From an uncultured Planctomycetaceae bacterium (GTDB lineage Bacteria > Planctomycetota > Planctomycetia > Pirellulales > Pirellulaceae): a stretch of 11,745 bases of DNA. Positions 6,641 through 11,745 of the stretch are shown here, in pieces (position 1 is the first letter of the stretch; each line of letters starts with the position of its first letter). The stretch is taken from contig CAIXSC010000686.1 in the NCBI GenBank assembly GCA_903921945.1, positions 1 to 11,745 of the forward strand, written 5' to 3'. Below the pieces are notes generated by a model. The model worked only from the letters and a program-made list of their open reading frames with translations. It was not told the origin of the DNA and searched no databases. A program made the position numbers and the translations under genes.

Positions 6641-9343
6641 TCAGCGCCGGGGCCACTCGTCGATCAACGACGCAACCAAGCCGGTCCAGCCGGTTTGATG
6701 CGCGGCGCCAAGTCCTTCCGAGGTATCGGCGTGGAAGAATTCGTAGAACAGCAGCGACTCCTTCCACCAGGGATCGGATTGGAGCCGTTCGCGATCGCCG
6801 TACATGGGTCGGCGGCCATCGTCTCCGCGGCGGAACATGCCAATCAAGCGGTTGGCCAAGTCGTCGGCCAATTCGTGCAAACTTGTAGCGCGGCCACTGA
6901 ACGCGGGCGGATGAACTTGGAATTCGGGGCCGTAGGCTTTGCCGAGCTTACGGAGCGACTCGATGAGCAGAAAACAGGTCGGGAACCAGACGGGCCCGCG
7001 CCAGTTCGAGTTGCCGCCCTTGATTTTCGTCAGCGCGGCGCCCGGTTCGTAAGCGACCGTGCGACCTTCGAAATGATACGGATGCGCGGCGTGGTGGCGG
7101 GATAGGCTGCGCACGCCTCCCGGCGCTAGGAACTCGGATTCGTCCCACACACGCTCGAGAATCCGCTTCAGTTGCGCATCGTCGACGATCGTCAGCACGT
7201 GGGTCCGTTCCCCGGCGTGTTCGGTTTCATGGCAGACGCCTTCCACCAGATCGGGACGATTGCGGAGGAACCAATCGACGCAAGCGGTGAACTCGGTGAA
7301 CGGCTCGATCCATTTCCGTTCGAGTCGCTCGACCGCGAACAACGGGATCAGGCCGACCAGCGAACGCACTCGGAATTTTTCGAACGCGCCGTTGGGTCGC
7401 ACGAGCACGTCGTAGAAAAAGCCGTCCTGCTCGTCCCACAGCGAGTAATTCCGGCCGCCGACATGCCGCATGGCGCCGGCGACGTAGCAGTAGTGCTGGA
7501 AGAACTTCACCGCGAGCGATTCGTAGGCGCGGTTTTCTTTGGCCAGTTCCAACGCGATCCGCATGAGATTCAGGCAGAACATGCCCATCCAGCCGGTCGC
7601 GTCCGATTGTTCCAGGATGGATCCGTTTTGGCAGCGGACGCTGCGGTCGATCACCGCGATGTTGTCGAGCCCCAGGAAGCCGCCTTCGAAGACGTTGTTG
7701 CCCTGGCTGTCAACGCGGTTCACCCAAAAGGCGAAATTGATGAGCAGTTTATGGAAGCAGCGTTCGAGGAACGTCCGGTCCGCCTTGCCGGATCGGATCC
7801 GATCCATGTTGTAGACGCGCCACACGGCCCAGGCATGCACCGGCGGATTCAGGTCGGAGAAGTCCCACTCGTAAGCCGGCAGTTGACCATTGGGATGTTG
7901 GAATTGCTCGAACAACAGGATCCAAAGTTGATGCTTGGCGAACGCGGGGTCGACGAGCGCCAGCGGCACGCAGTGGAACGCCAAATCCCAGGCCGCGAAC
8001 CACGGATATTCCCATTTGTCGCACACCGACATGATCCGCATCGAATTCAAATGGCGCCAATGACCGTTGCGGATCGCCGGCCGGTTTGCCGGGGGAGGCA
8101 ATGCGGGGTCGTCCCCCTCCAACCACCGCTGCACATCGAACAGGTAAATCTGTTTTGTCCACAACATGCCGGCGAGCGCCTGCCGTTGAATGTTGCGTTC
8201 GTCGTCCGTCGCGTTGGCCGGCTGGATCGACCGATAGAACTCGTCCGCTTCGGCTCGTCGCTGCGCGATCACAGCGTCGACGTTAGCGAGCGGATCGGCC
8301 AGTTCCAGTTGGTTTGTAAGTCGGAAGCGGAACACGGCGGAGCCGCCGGCCGGGATGTCGCCCGCGTCGCACCAGAGAGCGGCCTTCGTACCGGTTTGCG
8401 CGGGGTTGATGGTCGCTCGACCATGCACCAGATGCTCGTGGAAGGCGTCCTTGAAATAGGGTCGATCCGGGTTGTTCGGCCACCCATAGCAGCGTTCGAG
8501 ATTGGTCTCATTGTCGGTGAACAGCAGCTTTGCGTGCGGCGGTCCGTGCAGGGCGTAGCAGCCGATCCGCGCGTTCGGGGAAATGCTGGTGGGCAAGGCG
8601 GGCCGGCTGCCGTCGGCGAGCAAGCTGACGCTTCCGGCCGAGCTTGGGCCCGGGCGGATCTCCGGCTCGGGGCCGCGAGGCGGCGTCCAGGCCCATGTGT
8701 TGCGGAACCAGAGTTGCATGAGCAGGTCGAGCGGAGCGGCTCGATCGCCGCGATTCGCCACCTCGATTCGCACCACCACGTCTTCTTCGTCGACTTTCGC
8801 ATGTTCGACAAAAATGTCGAAGTAGCGGTCGCCATCGAACACGCCCAAATCAAGTAGCGAGAAGTCAGGCTGATCGGGGCGTCGCTGCCGAGCGGTCGCG
8901 ACGATCGTGCCATAGGGAAACTCGCACTGCGGATATTTGTACTGAAAACGCTGATACGAGTGCGTCGGTGTGTTATCCAGGTAGAAGTAGAACTCCTTGA
9001 CGTCCTCGCCGTGCTGCCCCTCGGGCGACGTCAGGCCGAATAGACGCTCCTTCAAGATCGGGTCGCGGCGATTCCAGAACGCCGGCGCCATCACGAGGAA
9101 CTGATAGCGGTCGCACCAGCCGGCAATCGCGTCCTCGCCCCACCGATACGCTTTGCTGCGGGCCTTGTCGTGCGGCAGAAAGTTCCAGGCGTTGCCGTCG
9201 GCGCTGTAGTCCTCGCGGACCGTTCCCCAAGCGCGATCGCTAACGTAGCAGCCCCAGCGACGCCAACCGGTCGCGTCGTCACCTGTTACCGCTAGCCGCT
9301 GGTGTTCGGCCGTCCGCCCCGCGTTCATCGACTCGGCTTGCAT
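6641..9343 (-). CDS. Cytoplasmic glucosidase, GH63 / MGH1-like glycoside hydrolase
   Basis: A 900-residue protein without signal peptide or membrane segment. The N-terminal ~360 residues are a beta-rich domain (RRWGCYVSDRAWGTVREDYS, DNTPTHSYQRFQYKYPQ, LLMQLWFRNTW). The C-terminal half is an (alpha/alpha)6-barrel of the GH63/mannosylglycerate-hydrolase-like type: WEYPWFAAWDLAFHCVPLAL (Asp ~453, candidate general acid), EWDFSDLNPPVHAWAVW, NWRGPVWFPTCFLL (~780-791) and YEFFHADTSEGLGAAHQTGW with Glu ~868, a candidate base. Catalytic assignments are by analogy with GH63. The family hydrolyses alpha-glucosidic or related bonds; the real substrate cannot be told. The longest frame starts at 9367, but GAGGAGGG with its GGAGG core at 9351-9355, 7 nt before the ATG at 9343, supports the shorter start. 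It lies upstream of, and collinear with, the PSD1 operon, 214 bp away, probably as a separate unit. Confidence 0.9.
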   Translation of the reverse strand: MQAESMNAGRTAEHQRLAVTGDDATGWRRWGCYVSDRAWGTVREDYSADGNAWNFLPHDKARSKAYRWGEDAIAGWCDRYQFLVMAPAFWNRRDPILKERLFGLTSPEGQHGEDVKEFYFYLDNTPTHSYQRFQYKYPQCEFPYGTIVATARQRRPDQPDFSLLDLGVFDGDRYFDIFVEHAKVDEEDVVVRIEVANRGDRAAPLDLLMQLWFRNTWAWTPPRGPEPEIRPGPSSAGSVSLLADGSRPALPTSISPNARIGCYALHGPPHAKLLFTDNETNLERCYGWPNNPDRPYFKDAFHEHLVHGRATINPAQTGTKAALWCDAGDIPAGGSAVFRFRLTNQLELADPLANVDAVIAQRRAEADEFYRSIQPANATDDERNIQRQALAGMLWTKQIYLFDVQRWLEGDDPALPPPANRPAIRNGHWRHLNSMRIMSVCDKWEYPWFAAWDLAFHCVPLALVDPAFAKHQLWILLFEQFQHPNGQLPAYEWDFSDLNPPVHAWAVWRVYNMDRIRSGKADRTFLERCFHKLLINFAFWVNRVDSQGNNVFEGGFLGLDNIAVIDRSVRCQNGSILEQSDATGWMGMFCLNLMRIALELAKENRAYESLAVKFFQHYCYVAGAMRHVGGRNYSLWDEQDGFFYDVLVRPNGAFEKFRVRSLVGLIPLFAVERLERKWIEPFTEFTACVDWFLRNRPDLVEGVCHETEHAGERTHVLTIVDDAQLKRILERVWDESEFLAPGGVRSLSRHHAAHPYHFEGRTVAYEPGAALTKIKGGNSNWRGPVWFPTCFLLIESLRKLGKAYGPEFQVHPPAFSGRATSLHELADDLANRLIGMFRRGDDGRRPMYGDRERLQSDPWWKESLLFYEFFHADTSEGLGAAHQTGWTGLVASLIDEWPRR

Positions 9344-9350
9344 GGCAAAC

Positions 9351-9355
9351 CCTCC
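9351..9355 (-). promoter_or_regulatory. Ribosome binding site deciding the glucosidase start
   Basis: A near-perfect anti-rRNA core GGAGG on the minus strand, 7 nt before the ATG at 9343. An in-frame ATG at 9367 lies upstream of it and has no comparable site. Confidence 0.75.
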
Positions 9356-9588
9356 TCTTGGCTCCATCGTACCTCGCGGCCAGAGAGTGTGCGGGTTCCC
9401 AAGGGCCGAGTTTCGCCCATCCGAAGCCTGGGGACGCCGATCTTTCCGTTACTTGATCCGCGAATCCGCTCCGAGTTCCGTGAGCGGTTACGAACGGCAT
9501 TCAGCCTGGGTTAGCCAGCTGGATCAAGCACCGCAGGAAAGAGTTGCGGCGATGGGAAAGAAGGACAGCGGCAACCTTCCGCCGTCGA

Positions 9589-9610
9589 GGGCCGGCCGAG
9601 CGGCCGGCCC
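9589..9610 (-). terminator. Strong GC hairpin after the 74-residue gene
   Basis: Perfect 9-bp arms GGGCCGGCC (9589-9597) and GGCCGGCCC (9602-9610) enclose a 4-nt loop. On the minus strand the hairpin starts 11 nt past the TGA stop of the small gene. No T-tract follows, so it is either a stem-loop that protects the 3' end or a terminator that does not rely on a U-run. It separates the small gene from the glucosidase 246 bp further on. Confidence 0.5.
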
Positions 9611-9621
9611 ACGTCCCGCGA

Positions 9622-9846
9622 TCATTCGCGGGGACGAATCGCACCGGTCAAGCCGGTAAAGTCGCAGCGGTCCTCGTCATGCCAGAGAGGCAGGCCAAGT
9701 TCCACTCGGCTGCGGAGGATTTCGATTTTCTCCGGCGAGCCGGCTGGCGCGTCGGTCGGTTCGAAATCCGGCCGCTCCACGGGATCGAAATCCTCGTCGT
9801 GACCGTACTTCAGAATCGCGTCGAAAACGTTGCGAATGTTGCTCAT
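9622..9846 (-). CDS. Small acidic hypothetical protein
   Basis: A 74-residue, acid-rich protein without signal peptide, membrane segment or cysteine pair (one Cys). The central pattern GSPEKIEILRSRVELGLPLWHDED looks like small hypothetical proteins that I associate with planctomycete genomes, from memory and unverified. The ATG at 9846 follows a purine-rich stretch (GAAGAGGAGTC directly before it), which fits translation, although the AGGAG core is only 2 nt from the ATG and a GAAGAGG register would give 4 nt. The strong hairpin directly behind its stop also supports a real gene. It lies upstream of the glucosidase on the same strand, 278 bp away. Function unknown. Confidence 0.7.
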   Translation of the reverse strand: MSNIRNVFDAILKYGHDEDFDPVERPDFEPTDAPAGSPEKIEILRSRVELGLPLWHDEDRCDFTGLTGAIRPRE

Positions 9847-10372
9847 GACTCCTCTTCTTTATCTCCCTTCTGTTCACCAATGCCTCGCCGTCGCGGATGA
9901 CCCGCGAAAACGAAGACGCCAATAACAAGCCCTATTCGGTCAACTTCACGTGCCAACAACAGGGTCCGTGAAGATTTCTGCGCCGCCGAGCCACGTGGGG
10001 GCAACCAACCCCTCGCCGAAACCGCGTCCGCGCCCGCTCAAGACTGGCGGCGACAGGCAGGCCGGCACGTCACGAAACCCCTTGGAAAAAGGAATCTCAT
10101 CGCCGTCGCGTCGCCGCAGGTGGGAAAGCCAGTTGAACGGGAGATGTATTATTTGCCGAAGAATCCGGCTGTCAAGTTTTTCGCGGTGACTGGGCCCTGT
10201 GCGTCAGCGTGTCGCCGCACAAAATCTCCACCCTGTCGGCCTTGGGCAAGCGGAATCGATCGCGTTGAGTCGACCGAACAGCGGGTCTGTCACGCTTCGC
10301 ATTCGCGATCGTTCGCGACCGCGGCTGGCTGCGGCCAACGCCCCAGATCGCGCGACCCTGGTACGAGCGAAC

Positions 10373-10393
10373 CGGTCGGTCGCCGACCGTTTT
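10373..10393 (+). terminator. Orphan intrinsic-terminator-like hairpin
   Basis: CGGTCGG (10373-10379), a 3-nt loop, CCGACCG (10383-10389), then TTTT (10390-10393). This is a compact perfect 7-bp stem followed directly by a T-run, the classical layout of a rho-independent terminator on the plus strand. No protein gene ends before it, so it may close a small RNA or an unseen short transcript. A chance hairpin in GC-rich DNA is the alternative. Confidence 0.45.
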
Positions 10394-10978
10394 GGGACTC
10401 GCCCGATCCGTATCGTCGGCCGCCTCGCGCTACAGATTGCGCCCTCGGCATGGGTGCGTGCGGTCGAGACCGAGCGGTCCGCGGAGGCCCGTGAATGCGG
10501 GCGCCTTGCATCCGGCGCGTGCTAGTAGGAAACGAACGTTGCCGAGGACGCTGTCCATTAAGGGACGTGATACGCGCCTTAGGTTCGCGTTCTGGGGCGT
10601 TTTGACGTCATTAGACATGGTAAATGGCGTCATGGCTGGTCGGCCGCGTAGCGGGAACAAGGGCCCGAACAAGGGCCTAAGCCGTGGTTTCTCGGTGGTC
10701 TAAGTCGACCGGGTTGCCGAGCTTCCGACCTCAAACCGCTTTGACGGAGCCGGTCAGCGGGCCGAACCGCAACCGTCGCCAGACCCGAGGGGAGTCGACG
10801 GTTTTCCCACCTATCGCCCCTTTCCAGTTCGTCCGGCAGTGGCTCAAGATACGCCGCTTCGGGCCGGCGGGCGGTTGAGGGACAGGCTGCACGATTGGCC
10901 CGGAGGATGCTGACGCTCCTGGTGGCGGCCGATTTTGACGGCGATGGTGACGGGCTTTTCGTCGCCAGGAGGGGGCTG

Positions 10979-11018
10979 GAAAAATTTTTGAAAAATTTTT
11001 CGCCACCTGGACATTTTT
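10979..11018. promoter_or_regulatory. 23-bp A/T palindrome with phased A-tracts before yjbQ
   Basis: Bases 10979-11001 are a near-perfect palindrome: GAAAAATTTTT, one G, then AAAAATTTTTC. The two A5T5 blocks are 11 bp apart centre to centre, and a further T5 run at 11014-11018 lies about two helical turns on, so the DNA is expected to be intrinsically curved. The element ends 53 bp before the yjbQ ATG, a place for an UP-like promoter element or a regulator site. TGGACA at 11008-11013 resembles a -35 box, but no good -10 box follows. Confidence 0.5.
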
Positions 11019-11053
11019 CCGATCGCACGAACAACCTCGGAGCGGATGGACCC

Positions 11054-11488
11054 ATGACGACCCACTGGCATCAATCCGTCGTGCGCTTGGCGCCGCGTCG
11101 CCGCGGCTTTCATTGGGTCACGGATGAATTGGTGGGCGGCGTGGCGGAAACGCTCCGCGAACTGCGAGTGGGCCTGTTCCATGCCTTCCTTCAGCACACC
11201 TCGGCGTCGTTGATCATCAACGAGAACGCCGACCCGGATGTGCCTCGCGATCTGGAGATGTCGTTAGGTCGCATCGCGCCGGAATCGTTTCCGTACCGGC
11301 ACACGGCTGAGGGACCGGATGACATGCCGGCCCACGTCAAAGCGGCGCTCTTGGGAACGTCCGTCAGCGTGCCGATTCAAGACGGCCAACTGCTGCTCGG
11401 GGTCTGGCAAGGAATCTACCTGTGCGAGCATCGAGAGCACGGCGGCTCGCGCCGGGTCGTTGTGACGTTGCACGGCGAAAAGCGGTAA
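11054..11488 (+). CDS. yjbQ: YjbQ / UPF0047 family protein
   Basis: A 144-residue single-domain protein, the usual length for the family. The signature motifs are all present: LQHTSASLIINENADPDV (46-63), DMPAHVKAALLGTSVSVPI (90-108) and LGVWQGIYLCEHREH (115-129), with R and V residues of the final strand intact. The E. coli homologue has been reported to have weak thiamine-phosphate-synthase activity when overproduced; the physiological role remains uncertain. The frame is open back to 10895, but the upstream part is not family-like, and homology begins at the ATG at 11054, so this start is used; GGAG sits 11 nt before it, a weak site. It is transcribed away from the leftward genes and appears monocistronic. 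No thiamine riboswitch signature was seen upstream. Confidence 0.93.
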   Translation: MTTHWHQSVVRLAPRRRGFHWVTDELVGGVAETLRELRVGLFHAFLQHTSASLIINENADPDVPRDLEMSLGRIAPESFPYRHTAEGPDDMPAHVKAALLGTSVSVPIQDGQLLLGVWQGIYLCEHREHGGSRRVVVTLHGEKR

Positions 11489-11513
11489 GCGTTACCACAC
11501 CGCATCCTGCTGG

Positions 11514-11571
11514 CGCGACGGACAAGATGTCCGTCGTACAAAGGAAGGGCTGCGCCGAACACGCCCATCCG
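11514..11571 (+). repeat. Palindromic dispersed repeat, copy 1
   Basis: The core is a hairpin: CGACGGACA (11516-11524), loop AGA, TGTCCGTCG (11528-11536). It continues into a conserved tail (GTAC, then GGGCTGCGCCG and CACGCCCAT). The first 29 bases (11514-11542) recur inverted in copy 2; bases 11517-11571 match copy 3 at 50 of 55 positions. It lies 25 bp after the yjbQ stop and could also serve as its transcription end. Confidence 0.85.
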
Positions 11572-11586
11572 GTAGCGGCATCCTGT

Positions 11587-11615
11587 TTTGTACGACGGAC
11601 ATCTTGTCCGTCGCG
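11587..11615 (-). repeat. Palindromic dispersed repeat, copy 2, inverted
   Basis: This is the exact reverse complement of 11514-11542 over 29 bp, separated from it by 44 bp. It holds only the hairpin core and GTACAAA; the conserved tail of copies 1 and 3 is missing. Together copies 1 and 2 form a large inverted repeat, as in paired REP-like elements. Confidence 0.85.
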
Positions 11616-11662
11616 AGCACCGTGCGTGCCTCAGCCCGCTGACGTAACGGTTAGCGTTCTTC

Positions 11663-11683
11663 GAGCCGTAAGCGCTCCGGCTC
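11663..11683. repeat. Small hairpin with the CGAGCCGTA(A/G)GCG word
   Basis: GAGCCG (11663-11668) pairs with CGGCTC (11678-11683) around a 9-nt loop. The left part, bases 11662-11674, shares 12 of 13 bases with 14-26 at the other end of the window, pointing to a second short repeated word in intergenic DNA. Confidence 0.45.
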
Positions 11684-11689
11684 GCGCGT

Positions 11690-11745
11690 CGACGGACAGG
11701 ATGTCCGTCGTACCAAGGACGGGCTGCGCCGAGCACGCCCATTCG
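11690..11745 (+). repeat. Palindromic dispersed repeat, copy 3, cut by the window end
   Basis: The hairpin core is CGACGGACA (11690-11698), loop GGA, TGTCCGTCG (11702-11710), followed by the same tail as copy 1. There are five substitutions against copy 1 over 55 bp. The loop base change (AGA to GGA) leaves both stem arms intact. Confidence 0.85.

Larger units (their letters stand above)
9847..11053. other. 1.2-kb region with no convincing protein gene
   Basis: It separates the leftward 74-residue gene from the rightward yjbQ gene. All open frames here translate to Arg/Pro/Ser-rich sequence without recognisable domains or good ribosome binding sites. It contains an intrinsic-terminator-like hairpin (10373-10393), an imperfect inverted repeat TGACGTCAT/ATGGCGTCA (10603-10611 and 10624-10632), a 12-bp tandem duplication (GAACAAGGGCC at 10655 and 10667) and the A/T palindrome before yjbQ. 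No tRNA, tmRNA, RNase P RNA or SRP RNA signature was recognised by eye. Confidence 0.6.

Noticed and set aside
6633..6649. Hairpin CGGCGC/GCGCCG around the glucosidase stop codon
   Set aside because: The stem is only 6 bp, the stop codon lies in the loop and no T-run follows, so a terminator cannot be claimed.
7172..8857. 561-codon plus-strand frame within the glucosidase gene
   Set aside because: It mirrors the codon structure of the glucosidase on the other strand; no recognisable motif or ribosome binding site.
9940..9960. Sigma-54-like promoter (TGGCACG on the minus strand) upstream of the 74-residue gene
   Set aside because: The downstream element reads TTGAC and is shifted by one base, so the required GG-N10-GC spacing is not met.
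10430..10672. 80-codon minus-strand frame in the gene desert
   Set aside because: No ribosome binding site and no recognised family. It could be a real small protein, but nothing in the sequence supports it above the other frames there.
11416..11742. Open frame on the minus strand with two YDGH-containing segments
   Set aside because: It runs antisense through the end of yjbQ and through the palindromic repeats; its internal repeats are simply translations of copies 1 and 3.

Overview
The window looks like a chromosomal segment from a planctomycete, probably of the Pirellulales type. It is GC-rich, and it carries a run of protein families characteristic of that phylum: a very large secreted protein with planctomycete cytochrome-c-like, DUF1549 and DUF1553 (PSD1) domains, a Tat-type DUF1501 protein, and a secreted SUMF1-domain protein. 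Assignments come from reading the translations by eye; no database search was run.

Layout. Bases 1-231 hold no gene, but contain a CIRCE-like inverted repeat (36-66) and a probable terminator for the leftward operon. Bases 232-6426 (minus strand) hold a three-gene operon transcribed leftward: PSD1/DUF1549/DUF1553 protein, then DUF1501 protein (overlapping by 11 bp), then SUMF1-domain protein (83 bp gap). Bases 6427-6640 are the upstream region of this operon, with a candidate promoter and a short palindrome. Bases 6641-9343 (minus) encode a cytoplasmic GH63/MGH1-like glucosidase of 900 residues. Bases 9622-9846 (minus) encode a 74-residue acidic protein of unknown function, followed by a strong GC hairpin. 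Bases 9847-11053 are about 1.2 kb without a convincing gene, but with an intrinsic-terminator-like hairpin on the plus strand and a 23-bp A/T palindrome. Bases 11054-11488 (plus) encode a YjbQ/UPF0047 protein. Bases 11489-11745 contain three copies of a palindromic dispersed repeat and run off the window end.

How the genes may work together. The three-gene operon encodes exported proteins of a planctomycete-specific set that is usually found together. PSD1 carries two CxxCH motifs and could be a multihaem or haem-like surface protein; DUF1501 belongs to the alkaline-phosphatase/sulfatase-like fold group; the SUMF1 protein lacks the cysteines of true formylglycine-generating enzyme. A role in extracellular polymer processing is a common guess for this set, but it is inference. 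The glucosidase is cytoplasmic and could act on imported or storage oligosaccharides. It is separated from the operon by 214 bp, so it probably has its own transcript.

The three ribosome-binding sites that decide starts (genes at 1332, 2993 and 9343) all point to starts shorter than the longest open frame. No tRNA, rRNA, CRISPR array or transposase gene was seen. I did not find a clearly new biological system. The best leads are the repeat family at the right end, the orphan terminator in the gene desert, the palindromic A/T element before yjbQ, and the CIRCE-like repeat at the left edge.
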